Shown here in pieces: positions 20,363 through 31,009 of a DNA stretch of 64,000 nucleotides. This DNA is from Burkholderiaceae bacterium (GTDB lineage Bacteria > Pseudomonadota > Gammaproteobacteria > Burkholderiales > Burkholderiaceae_C). The notes under the pieces were generated by a model. It did no database searches. It had not been told where the DNA came from and saw only the letters and a program-made list of their open reading frames with translations. Position 1 is the first letter of the stretch; each line of letters opens with the position of its first letter. The stretch lies in assembly GCA_023150375.1 (NCBI GenBank), contig JAKLLA010000001.1:248001-312000 (forward strand). Reading direction: 5' to 3'. A program made the position numbers and the translations under genes.

Positions 20363-21667
20363 GTGCAGGAGCCGGCCGCGCCGGTGACGCCCCCACGCGT
20401 CCCGGGGCGGCTGCGGGCCGCCCTGCGGCAGCTCGTCGCGCAGCCGCACCGGCTGTACTTTGCCGTCGGCACGCTGGTCTGGTGCGAGGCCGCCCTGTGG
20501 TGGCTGGCGGTGACGCTGGCGCCGTCACGGGGCCTGGGCAGCGCCTGGGCCGTCGCGGCGCCCGCCGCGCACGGGCTGTTCTTCGTGCTGGGCTTCATGC
20601 CGGCCTTCATGGCCGGCTTCGCCTTCACGGCCGCACCCCTGTGGCTGCAGCAGCCGGCCCCGGCCATGACGCGGCTGCGCGGGCCGGCCCTGCCCTGGTG
20701 CGCCGGCTGGCTGCTGCTGCCCGTCGGACTGCACGGGCACGCCGCGCTGGCCGCGGCAGCGCTGGCGGCCAGCGCCGCCGGCTGGACCGGGCTGGCGGCG
20801 CACTTCATCGTCCTGCTGCAACGCAGCAGGGCGGCCGACCGGCGGCACGCCGGCGGCATCGCGCTGGGCATGGCGGTCATCGCGCTGGCGCTCTGGCTGG
20901 CCGCCACGGCGCTGGCGCTGGAATCGACCCACCTGCTGCGGCTGGCGGTGCGCCTGGGGCTGTGGGGCGGCGCGGCCACGGTCTTCCTGGTGGCGGCGCA
21001 TCGGCTCACGCCCTTCCTGCACGGATCCGGTCACACCGGCGGGTGGGGCCTGCTCGGGCCGCTGCTGGCCGGGGCCTGGCTGCGGGGCCTGGACGAGGGG
21101 CTGGACCTGCTCGGCGTGGCGCGCCCGGGCCTCTGGCAGGGGAGCCTTGCACTGCTGCAGGCCGCCCTGGCGGTCGCGCTGCTGCGGGCCCTGCTGGACC
21201 CCGCATTGCGCCGGGCCCTGCGCAGCGACCTGCCTCGCCTGCTGCAGCGCGCGCTGCTCTGGTGGGTGCTGGCGGGCGGGCTGGAGGCCGCCGCGCAGGG
21301 CCTGCGCGCGGCCGGCCGACCGCCGGGCGGGCTGGGCGAGGCCTCGCTGCATGCGGTGACGCTGGGCTTCATGGCCAGCACGCTGCTGGCGATGGCCGCG
21401 CGGATCACCGTGACGCGCCAGGGCCGCGCCGTGGCGATCGACCGCATGCTGCGCGCCACCTTCGGCCTGCTCCAGTTCGCCACAGCAGCCCGCCTCGTTG
21501 CAGCGCTGTGGCACAGCCAGGACCCTGCCGGTGCCGGCCTGTGGCGCACGCTGGCGGCGCTGGCCTTCGCCGTCGTCGCCCTGGCCTGGGCGGTGCATCC
21601 GGGCCGCTGGCTGGCCATGACCGCGCCACCGCCGGCCCCGTCGAGGCGGGCCCACCCCGATCCTTGA
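20363..21667 (+). CDS. nnrS: NnrS-family heme–copper membrane protein
   Basis: A 434-residue membrane protein with about twelve helices, of the NnrS family linked to denitrification and resistance to nitrosative stress. Typical are PHRLYFAVGTLVWCEAALWW at the N-terminus, HGLFFVLGFMPAFMAGFAFT, and LHAVTLGFMASTLLAMAARI with its conserved His. The start is GTG at 20363, 6 bp after cobA. Its stop codon lies inside the FNR-type box of the nor operon. Confidence 0.88.
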   Translation: MQEPAAPVTPPRVPGRLRAALRQLVAQPHRLYFAVGTLVWCEAALWWLAVTLAPSRGLGSAWAVAAPAAHGLFFVLGFMPAFMAGFAFTAAPLWLQQPAPAMTRLRGPALPWCAGWLLLPVGLHGHAALAAAALAASAAGWTGLAAHFIVLLQRSRAADRRHAGGIALGMAVIALALWLAATALALESTHLLRLAVRLGLWGGAATVFLVAAHRLTPFLHGSGHTGGWGLLGPLLAGAWLRGLDEGLDLLGVARPGLWQGSLALLQAALAVALLRALLDPALRRALRSDLPRLLQRALLWWVLAGGLEAAAQGLRAAGRPPGGLGEASLHAVTLGFMASTLLAMAARITVTRQGRAVAIDRMLRATFGLLQFATAARLVAALWHSQDPAGAGLWRTLAALAFAVVALAWAVHPGRWLAMTAPPPAPSRRAHPDP

Positions 21668-21677
21668 ACCGCTTCAA
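21664..21677 (+). promoter_or_regulatory. FNR/DNR-type box upstream of norC
   Basis: TTGAACCGCTTCAA is flanked so that TCCTTGAA and TTCAAGGA form a perfect inverted repeat. The centre is 63 bp upstream of the norC ATG, consistent with activation from -41.5 and a short leader. The box overlaps the nnrS stop codon. Confidence 0.85.
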
Positions 21678-21702
21678 GGAAAGTACCCGAGTGAATCCCT
21701 AG

Positions 21703-23634
<1,932 letters not shown>

Positions 23635-23661
23635 CGACCGCAGCCCCCTGCCCCGGAGCCC

Positions 23662-24516
23662 ATGATGGAGTTCAGCAGTGCCCGCCATGTCGCCGCCGCC
23701 CTGGCGGGGGCGCCGGCGGCGATCGACGCGTCCCGGCCCGCCCTGCCCTACTACGCCGAGCAGGGCGGCGAGGTCGCCCTCTTCGCGCAGGCCCACCGCC
23801 AGCGCCTGCCGGTGCTGATCAAGGGCCCCACGGGCTGCGGCAAGACCCGCTTCGTCGAGCACATGGCCGCCCGCCTGGGCCGCCCGCTCGTCACCGTGAG
23901 CTGCCACGACGACCTGAGCGCGGCCGACCTGGTCGGCCGCCACCTGATCGGCGACGGCAACACGCTGTGGAACGACGGCCCGCTCACCCGCGCGGTGCGC
24001 GCCGGCGCGATCTGCTACCTCGACGAGGTGGTGGAAGCCCGCAAGGACACCACGGTGGTGCTGCACCCGCTGGCCGACGACCGGCGCGTGCTGCCCATCG
24101 AGCGCACCGGCGAGCTGCTCGCCGCGCCGCCGGCGTTCATGCTGGTCATCTCCTACAACCCGGGCTACCAGAACCTGCTCAAGAGCCTCAAGCCCAGCAC
24201 CCGGCAGCGCTTCGTCGCGCTGAACTTCGGCTACCCCGATGCGGCGGTAGAACGCGCCATCGTCGAGGCCGAGGCCGGCGTGAGCGCCGACGTGGCACAG
24301 CAGCTGGTGCAGCTGGCGCAGGCGCTGCGGCGGCTGACCGACCACGACCTGGAGGAAACCGTCAGCACCCGGGCGCTGGTGATGGCTGCGCGCCTGGCGG
24401 CCGCCGGCGTGGCCCTGCCCACGGCCTGCCGCGCCGCCATCGTCGACGCGCTGACCGACGACGCCGACACCGCCGCGGCCCTGGCCGAGGTGGTGGCGGC
24501 GGTGATCCCCGGCTGA
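23662..24516 (+). CDS. norQ: NorQ AAA+ ATPase (MoxR/CbbQ type)
   Basis: A 284-residue AAA+ chaperone needed with NorD to activate NorCB, probably for FeB insertion. Walker A is GPTGCGKT (about 54–61) and Walker B is CYLDEVVEA. The sensor region is VISYNPGYQNLLKSLKPSTR. The C-terminal part is the CbbQ-type lid. Two adjacent ATGs exist (23662 and 23665); the second is better spaced from CCGGAG. Confidence 0.94.
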   Translation: MMEFSSARHVAAALAGAPAAIDASRPALPYYAEQGGEVALFAQAHRQRLPVLIKGPTGCGKTRFVEHMAARLGRPLVTVSCHDDLSAADLVGRHLIGDGNTLWNDGPLTRAVRAGAICYLDEVVEARKDTTVVLHPLADDRRVLPIERTGELLAAPPAFMLVISYNPGYQNLLKSLKPSTRQRFVALNFGYPDAAVERAIVEAEAGVSADVAQQLVQLAQALRRLTDHDLEETVSTRALVMAARLAAAGVALPTACRAAIVDALTDDADTAAALAEVVAAVIPG

Positions 24517-24577
24517 CGCCGCCGCCGCGACGGCCGCGCCAGCGCTTCTTCACGGGTCGCATGCCGCGAAACCGCCC

Positions 24578-25639
24578 ATGCCGACCCCTGCGCATTCGAT
24601 TCCCCCGTTTTCCGCGACGGCGACTTCCTTGGCTGCTCCTGTCTCCTCCTCCCTGTCCCTGCAGCGTCGCCGTCGCCTCTTTCAACTGGGCTTCTTCGCC
24701 CTCTTCCTGGTCGCCCCCGCGCTGGACTGGCTGCGCTTCGACCTGAACGAGGCGCAGCTCTGGTTCCTCGGCCAGCGCTGGTCGCTGGGCATCGACGACT
24801 TCCGCGCCGGGCGGCTCAGCGCCGACGAGGCCGCCGTCTCGATCCTGCTGCGCGCCTTCCTGCCCGGGATCCTCTTCGTGGCCGCCTTCATGGCAGTGGC
24901 CTGGCGCTACGGGCGGCTGTACTGCGGCTGGCTCTGCCCGCATTTCTCCATCGTCGAGACGCTCAACCAGGCCCTGCACCGCGCCAGTGCCAGGTACAGC
25001 CTCTGGGACCGCCGCCCCACCCCGCGTGCCGACCGCGCCCCGCAGCGGCGCTGGTGGCCGCTGTTCGGGCTGGGCTGCCTGGCCTTCGGCTTCCTGTGGA
25101 GCATCACGCTGCTGAGCTACCTGCTGCCGCCGGCCGAACTCTGGAGCCGCCTGCTGTCGGGCACGTCCACGCCCAACCAGGCCCGCTTCCTGATCGCCGG
25201 CACCCTCGTCTTCACCCTCGAGTTCGCCTTCGCCCGGCACCTGTTCTGCCGCTTCGGCTGCGCCGTCGGCCTGTTCCAGAGCCTGGCCTGGATGGCCAAC
25301 CCGAAGGGCATGGTGGTGGCCTTCGAGCGCCGCAAGGCGCGCGACTGCCGCAGCTGCAGCACACCGGTCTTCCCCGACGGATCGGCCTGCGACGGCGGCT
25401 GCCCGATGCGCCTGAACGCGCGCAACATCAAGCGGATGATGTTCTCCTGCGTGCAGTGCGGCCAGTGCCTGAGCGCCTGCGAAACCTCGCAGGGCGCGCA
25501 GCAGCGCGCCCCCCTGCTGACCTGGCAGATCGGCGCCGATGCGGTGGCCGAAACCCTGCGGCAGCGCCGCGCCGAACTGGACGCCGAACGGGACACGCCA
25601 CGGCGCGCCCGCGCCGGCACCCTCCCCGAGGAGCTCTGA
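24578..25639 (+). CDS. CcoG/NosR-like polyferredoxin membrane protein in the nor operon
   Basis: A 353-residue protein with about four to five membrane helices and cysteine motifs typical of membrane ferredoxins: CGWLCPH after the second helix, CRFGC, then CRSC, a CDGGC segment and CVQCGQCLSACE near the C-terminus. The families closest in style are CcoG/RdxA, NapH and the C-terminal part of NosR. It is inserted between norQ and norD and its stop overlaps the norD start, so it belongs to the operon. Possible roles: electron supply for metal reduction during NorB assembly, or copper/iron homeostasis. The start is uncertain within the first 25 codons. Confidence 0.8.
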   Translation: MPTPAHSIPPFSATATSLAAPVSSSLSLQRRRRLFQLGFFALFLVAPALDWLRFDLNEAQLWFLGQRWSLGIDDFRAGRLSADEAAVSILLRAFLPGILFVAAFMAVAWRYGRLYCGWLCPHFSIVETLNQALHRASARYSLWDRRPTPRADRAPQRRWWPLFGLGCLAFGFLWSITLLSYLLPPAELWSRLLSGTSTPNQARFLIAGTLVFTLEFAFARHLFCRFGCAVGLFQSLAWMANPKGMVVAFERRKARDCRSCSTPVFPDGSACDGGCPMRLNARNIKRMMFSCVQCGQCLSACETSQGAQQRAPLLTWQIGADAVAETLRQRRAELDAERDTPRRARAGTLPEEL

Positions 25640-27675
25640 TGGAAGAGTGGGTCGGCCAGCAATGGCACCGCTTCATCACCCGCGCCGCGGCCCGCGAGCA
25701 TGCGCAGGCCGCCGTCGCGCTGCCCGACATGGCGCGCGCCATCGGCATGCTCTTCCGCGCCGGCGGCGGCCCGGGCGCCGTGCGGCTGAGCAGCGCCGCC
25801 GCCCGGCGGGTCGGCGGCACGCGCGGCTGGCTGCAGCGCGTGGCCGGCAGCGGCACCCATGCCGAACTGCCCCGCCTGGAGGCCGAGACGCTGGCCCTGC
25901 CGGCCCGCATCGCCGTCTTCCCCGACGCCGAGCTCAACCGCGCCCTCTACCTCTGGCTGGCCGCCCTGGCCGCCTCCCAGGCCGAGCAAGCCGAGCAGGA
26001 CGAGCAGAGCGGGCCGGACACGGCGGCACCGCCGTCACGCGGCTGGATCGCCGCCAACCTGCGCGCCAGCGAACGCGCCCTGCAACGCTTTCCGGGCCTG
26101 CGGGCGCGCCACGCCCGGCTGGTCGAGGCCCAGCTCGCCCTGCGCCCGGACCCACACAGCCTGCGCGGCGCGGCCGCCGAGGCCGAGCGCGCGGTGCAGG
26201 CCGCGCTGCGCCGCAGCATCGGCACCGGACCGGCGCCGGCTGTACCGGCCGATTCCGTGGCCGCACCGGCCGATACCGCGGCCGAGCAGCTGCAGGCCGG
26301 CGACGTGGCGCCGGTGTGGCTCTGGCTGGACTTCGCGGCGGACGGCCTGCCGGCCCACGCCGCGCCGCGGCAGGACCCCGGCGACGACGCGGCGCGTGAC
26401 CCCGCCGCCCGCGCCGCCGCGCAGGCCGACCGCAAGCGCCGCCACGCCGAGGAAGTCCGCGACGAGCGCCACAACGCGCCGCTGGTGATGTTCTTCCGTG
26501 CCGAGTCCATCCTCAGCTGGGGCGACTTCGTCAAGGTCAACCGCGCCAGCGACGAGGACGAGAACCCCGACGCCCTGGCCGCCGCCGACGACATGGAGGT
26601 CATCGCCGTGGCCCCGGACGGCGAGCGGGCCGCCTCGCGCGTCAAGTTCGACCTCGACCTGCCCAGCGCGGCCGCCGACGACCGCCCCCTGGGCCCCGGC
26701 ATCCGCCTGCCCGAATGGGACTGGAAGCGCCGCAGCCTGCAGCCCGAACACTGCAGCGTGCAGTGCCTGATCGCCCAGCCCGGCGCCCCCTTCCTCCCCT
26801 CCCCCGAACTGCGCGCCACCGCGCGCCGCGTGCGCCGCCGCCTCGAGGTGCTGCGCGCCGCGCCCCGGCCCGCGCGTGCCCAGCCCGACGGCGAGGAGAT
26901 CGACCTGGACGCCTGGGTGCGCCACCAGGTCGAGGGCGGCGCCGGCAGCGCCCGCCAGGCCGCCCCGGCGGTCTACACCCGCCAGGTGCGCAGCGAGCGC
27001 AGCCTGGCCACGCTGCTGCTGGCCGACCTGTCGCTGTCCACCGACGCCTACGTCTGGCACGGCGGCGGCCAGACGCCGCGCAGCTCGGCCTCGAGCAAGC
27101 TCTGGAAGATCGGCCGCAGCGTCGATGCCGCGGCCGAAGCCGCCAGCGCCGCGCCCGAGCAGCGCGTCGTCGACATCATCCGCGAGGCGCTCTACGTCTT
27201 CGGCGAGGCCTTGCACGCCGGCGGCGACCCCTTCGAGATGCTCGGTTTCAGCTCGGTGCGGAGGCAGAACGTGCGCATCCAGCACCTCAAGGGCTTCGAC
27301 GAGGGCTGGAGCGAGGCGGCGCGCGCCCGCGTGGGCGCCATCAAGCCCGGCTACTACACCCGCATGGGCGCCGCGCTGCGCTACGCCACGCTGCGTCTGG
27401 CCGAACGCCCCGAGCGCCAGCGCCTGCTGCTCATCCTCACCGACGGCAAGCCCAACGACCTGGACGTCTACGAAGGCCGCTACGGCCTGGAAGACACCCG
27501 CCACGCGGTGCAGTCCGCCCGCGACGCCGGCCTGACGCCGTTCTGCGTCACCATCGACGAGGCGGCGCACGACTACCTGCCGATGCTCTTCGGCCAGCAG
27601 GGCTATGCGCTGGTGCACCGCCCGCAGGACCTGGTGCACCGGCTGGCGCAGGTGTATGCGGGGTTGACGAAGTAA
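25639..27675 (+). CDS. norD: Nitric oxide reductase activation protein NorD
   Basis: A 678-residue NorD with a C-terminal von Willebrand A domain whose MIDAS motif is DLSLSTD (about 470). The pattern TDGKPNDLDVYEGRYG in the same domain is characteristic. It partners the AAA+ NorQ in activating NorCB. It overlaps the previous gene (TGATG-type junction at 25637–25641). An Ala/Pro-rich insert at about 115–215 and an acidic stretch are unremarkable. No norE or norF follows. Confidence 0.94.
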   Translation: MEEWVGQQWHRFITRAAAREHAQAAVALPDMARAIGMLFRAGGGPGAVRLSSAAARRVGGTRGWLQRVAGSGTHAELPRLEAETLALPARIAVFPDAELNRALYLWLAALAASQAEQAEQDEQSGPDTAAPPSRGWIAANLRASERALQRFPGLRARHARLVEAQLALRPDPHSLRGAAAEAERAVQAALRRSIGTGPAPAVPADSVAAPADTAAEQLQAGDVAPVWLWLDFAADGLPAHAAPRQDPGDDAARDPAARAAAQADRKRRHAEEVRDERHNAPLVMFFRAESILSWGDFVKVNRASDEDENPDALAAADDMEVIAVAPDGERAASRVKFDLDLPSAAADDRPLGPGIRLPEWDWKRRSLQPEHCSVQCLIAQPGAPFLPSPELRATARRVRRRLEVLRAAPRPARAQPDGEEIDLDAWVRHQVEGGAGSARQAAPAVYTRQVRSERSLATLLLADLSLSTDAYVWHGGGQTPRSSASSKLWKIGRSVDAAAEAASAAPEQRVVDIIREALYVFGEALHAGGDPFEMLGFSSVRRQNVRIQHLKGFDEGWSEAARARVGAIKPGYYTRMGAALRYATLRLAERPERQRLLLILTDGKPNDLDVYEGRYGLEDTRHAVQSARDAGLTPFCVTIDEAAHDYLPMLFGQQGYALVHRPQDLVHRLAQVYAGLTK

Positions 27676-27821
27676 CGCTGCGGCCGGTCCGGCGAGCCCC
27701 GGCGCGCTCGGCGCCGGCGGCGGCCTGACGATAATTCGGCCCCAAGGCCGCGCCTGGCCGGCCCGCAGGGGCAGGCCGGCGCTGCGCCGGACCAGAACGC
27801 CGAACACCGCACAGGGATTGC

Positions 27822-29600
27822 ATGCGCAGCGACACCGCCCGACCGGACTTGCCGGACTCACCGGACTCACCGGATTCAGGGGACTCGCCGGCCGCCCCGG
27901 CCACCCGCCCTCCTCGGGCCGACCGCGGCGTCTCGCCCGAAGCGGTCTGCCACAGCGAGCCGGTCCTGATCGACCTGCACAGCCTGCTCACCCACCTCGG
28001 CGTCGAGACGCTCGACCAGACGCTGCAGCCCGCCCTGCGGGCGGCGCGCCAGCGCCTGCACCTGCTGAAGCACGACGTGGACGCGCTCGACGCGCTGGCC
28101 GGCGACCCCGAGGCACCCGGGCATGCCCGGGCCCTGCAGGTGCGCACGCAGCTGCAGTCCTGGATCCAGGCGGGCCTGCTGGTGACGGTACGGCACGCGC
28201 CGCTGCCCGAAGGGATGAAGCCGGCCGCGATGGCACGCTTCTTCGGCCTGTTCGACGCGGACCGGGGCGGCTGCCTGATCACCCAGTCGCGCGATGCCGC
28301 GCTGCAGATGCTCGGCCCGGCGCACTGGGACGCAGCGCGCGCCGCACCGCTGTGCCTGCGCATCGAACGCGGCCAGCTGGTGGCGCTGCCGGTGGCACTG
28401 CCGACTCCGCCGCACAGCGGCACGTCCCCACCCGGGCCGGCCCCAGCGCCTGACGCCACCGTGCCACGCCCGCAGCCAGTGGGCACCGCCGAGCCGGCCA
28501 CGCGCCGCACGCCGGCCCCGGCGCCGGCCCGGCGCGCCCACAAGCCACGCGCCAGCGCCGAGCAGCAGCGTCGGCTGGCCGATCTGGTGGAGCGCGGCTA
28601 CCTCTTCGTGCCGGACACCTCGGCGCTGATGTTCAGCCAGCGCCAGACCGCGCGGCGCTTCTTCGAGCGCGAGCTGCTGCCGCGGCTGACCGCGGTGCGC
28701 CCCACGGCGCCGGCCGGGCGCGTCTGGGTGCTGCGCCGGGTGCGCGGCGAACTGATGCGCCACGCCCAGGCCCAGGACGACCCGGCCCGGGTGGCCCGGG
28801 CCGCCGACGGCCTGAGGGCCCTGACGATGCTGGCCGACGCCGGACTGGTCGTCGACCACGACGACACGCGCGGCCCGCGGGGCGTGGTCGACTCCTACGC
28901 CGATCCGGCCCTCGAGCTGCTGCTGCGCAAGGAGCAGGGCCGCCGGCCGCTGTGCATCGTGACGCAGGACCGCGCGCTGGCGGCCAAGCTGCTGGTGCAG
29001 CGCGACGACCGCGCCTCCGCCGCTCGCGCCGAGATCCTGCGGCTGCGTGTGGACGGCATCGCCGCACTGGAAGACTGGGAAAACCTGCTCTCGCAGGCCG
29101 AGCGCGAGCAGGCCGCACGCGAGGTCTCGGTGGATGCCCGCGTCGAGGCGCAGATCGCCCCCCGCAGCGCCCCCGCCCCGGCCGGATCGGGTGCGGGCGC
29201 CGCGCGCCGGCCGCCGCCGCCGTCCGAACGGTCCGAACGGGCGCTGGCGAACGGTGCCCGCACGCCGGGCACCCTGAAGCACTGGAAGGCCGAGCAGGCC
29301 TACGGCTTCGTGCAGCCCGACGGCGGCGGGCCGGACCTGTTCCTGCATGTGCGCGCCCTGCCGCCGGGCAGCCGCACGCCGCGGGAAGGCGACCGGCTGA
29401 CCTGCCTGGTCGGCCGGGACGAGAAGGGCCGGCTGCGCGCCGAGCGCGCCTGGCCCGAAGAGGCACCGTCCCGCGCCGAACGCGCCGGCGCCGGTCGCCG
29501 TCGGGCGGCCCCTGCCGCCCCCCGCCGCGGGCTGCCGCTGCTGGCCGCCCTGGCACTGGTGGCGCTGCTGGCCCTGGGCTGGTGGCTGGGGCGGCGCTGA
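27822..29600 (+). CDS. Tandem PIN-like / cold-shock domain / membrane-anchor fusion protein
   Basis: A 592-residue protein of unusual architecture. Residues 47–165 look like a degenerate PIN fold (VLIDLHSLL … GGCLITQSRDAAL). Residues 260–395 form a second, apparently complete PIN domain (FVPDTSALM with D265; E310; D361; CIVTQDRALAAKL with D383), expected to cut RNA with Mg2+. Residues 482–545 resemble a cold-shock/S1-like nucleic-acid binder (GTLKHWKAEQAYGFVQPDGG, DLFLHV). A hydrophobic C-terminal helix (570–590) would tail-anchor it in the inner membrane. The linkers are Pro/Ala-rich and the N-terminus has a short SPDSPDS repeat. No antitoxin is adjacent, so this is not a simple VapC. Confidence 0.72.
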   Translation: MRSDTARPDLPDSPDSPDSGDSPAAPATRPPRADRGVSPEAVCHSEPVLIDLHSLLTHLGVETLDQTLQPALRAARQRLHLLKHDVDALDALAGDPEAPGHARALQVRTQLQSWIQAGLLVTVRHAPLPEGMKPAAMARFFGLFDADRGGCLITQSRDAALQMLGPAHWDAARAAPLCLRIERGQLVALPVALPTPPHSGTSPPGPAPAPDATVPRPQPVGTAEPATRRTPAPAPARRAHKPRASAEQQRRLADLVERGYLFVPDTSALMFSQRQTARRFFERELLPRLTAVRPTAPAGRVWVLRRVRGELMRHAQAQDDPARVARAADGLRALTMLADAGLVVDHDDTRGPRGVVDSYADPALELLLRKEQGRRPLCIVTQDRALAAKLLVQRDDRASAARAEILRLRVDGIAALEDWENLLSQAEREQAAREVSVDARVEAQIAPRSAPAPAGSGAGAARRPPPPSERSERALANGARTPGTLKHWKAEQAYGFVQPDGGGPDLFLHVRALPPGSRTPREGDRLTCLVGRDEKGRLRAERAWPEEAPSRAERAGAGRRRAAPAAPRRGLPLLAALALVALLALGWWLGRR

Positions 29601-29645
29601 GCGGGCGCGGAACGGGCGCGGAAGGGCAAGGAAGGGGCCCGCGCG

Positions 29646-30935
29646 TCAGCGGACGCTGCGCCGCAGCTCCCCGGCGATCGCCGCCGCCAGCCCCAGCCCC
29701 AGCAGCGAGGCGCTGCCCGTGACCCCCCAGGTCCACTGCCAGCCGCCGACCGCGCTGGCCACGGCCGCCACCAGCGGCGGGCCGGCGAACTGGCCCAGCG
29801 ACGAGCACTGCTGCACCCAGCCCACCGTGGTCGACACGCTGTGCTCGCCCGGCGCCAGGCGCACTGCCAGCGAGAACAGCGCCCCCGGGATCAGCCCGCC
29901 CACCGCCGAGAAGAGCAGCACCGCCGCGTAGCGCAGCGGCGCGGCCCAGGCGCCGGCATCGGCCGGCAGGGCGAAGGCCAGCAGCGCGCCCACGGCCATC
30001 GTGGCGTAGCCGATCGCCAGCAGCCGCGGCGCGCTCCAGCCGCGCCAGAGCAGTCGACCGGCGCCGACGTTGCCGACGATGTTGGCCGCCGAGGCCAGCG
30101 CGGTGAGCGCGCCGGCCAGCGGCCCGGCCAGGCCGGCCTGGGCATAGAGGGTCGGCAGGAAGCCGATCACCGCCAGCCACTGGCTGGAGTAGGCGGCGAA
30201 GGCCAGCGCCACCAGCCAGGGCCCCCGCGCCCCCAGCGTCCGGCGCAGCCGGTCGCTCCAGCCCGGCACAGCGGGCGCAGCGGGCGCACAGGGCAGCACA
30301 GCGCCGGCCGACGCCGCTGCCGCCGGCGCCGCCCCGGCCCGCGGGCGCCGCGGATCGGGCGGCACCGCCCGCGCCACCCAGACGGCCATCGCCGCCGTGA
30401 GCAGTGCCAGGCCCCACCACCAGGCCGGCCAGGGCAGCCCCGCCAGCACCCAGGGCCCCAGCAGCAATGCCAGCGCGCTGCCGGTGGGCATGTAGGCGCC
30501 CCAGAGGCCGAGCCGGCGGCTCAGGTGTTCGCCCGGCACCAGCCGGCGGATCAGGCTGGGCGCCGGCAGCGTGGCCAGCAGCAGGCCCGCACCTTCGACC
30601 GCGCGCAGCAGCAGCAGCGGCCCGGGCGCCGTCGCCAGCCCACCCAGCGCGCTGGCCGCGGCCAGGATCAGCAGCCCGGCCAGCAGGCTGCGCCGCAGCC
30701 CCAGCCCGTCGGCGGCCATGCCGACCAGCAGGCCCAGCGTCATGCCCGCCAGCTGCACCAGCGAGAGCAGGAAGCCCGCCTGCAGCAGCGTCACCCCGAG
30801 GGTCTCGCGCAGCAGCGGCAGCGCCGGCGGCAGCTTGCCCACGTGCAGCGCCGCGGTCACCCCGGCGAGGATCACGACCCCTTCGGCGGGCAGCCAGGCC
30901 CGGGTGGGCTGAGGGCGGGGAACGGCAGTGGACAT
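29646..30935 (-). CDS. MFS transporter
   Basis: A 429-residue, 12-helix major facilitator. The cytoplasmic loop GMAADGLGLRRSLLAG matches the MFS signature after helix 2. It resembles CynX/NimT-type anion or drug transporters more than NarK, lacking the nitrate signature motifs seen in the two NarK proteins of this window. It follows the dnr1 gene on the same strand by 74 bp, so an anaerobic role is possible but unproven. Confidence 0.82.
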   Translation of the reverse strand: MSTAVPRPQPTRAWLPAEGVVILAGVTAALHVGKLPPALPLLRETLGVTLLQAGFLLSLVQLAGMTLGLLVGMAADGLGLRRSLLAGLLILAAASALGGLATAPGPLLLLRAVEGAGLLLATLPAPSLIRRLVPGEHLSRRLGLWGAYMPTGSALALLLGPWVLAGLPWPAWWWGLALLTAAMAVWVARAVPPDPRRPRAGAAPAAAASAGAVLPCAPAAPAVPGWSDRLRRTLGARGPWLVALAFAAYSSQWLAVIGFLPTLYAQAGLAGPLAGALTALASAANIVGNVGAGRLLWRGWSAPRLLAIGYATMAVGALLAFALPADAGAWAAPLRYAAVLLFSAVGGLIPGALFSLAVRLAPGEHSVSTTVGWVQQCSSLGQFAGPPLVAAVASAVGGWQWTWGVTGSASLLGLGLAAAIAGELRRSVR

Positions 30936-31009
30936 CGGCAGGGGAACCTCGGCGGGAGCCGCGAGCTTAGCGGCTGCGCGGTCCGGTCCGACCCCTGCGG
31001 AACCCCGTC

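Noticed and set aside
29601-29645. Purine-rich near-repeats (GGGCGCGGAA, GGGCGCGGAA, GGGCAAGGAA) between convergent genes
   Set aside because: Only three short imperfect units. No hairpin or known element was evident.
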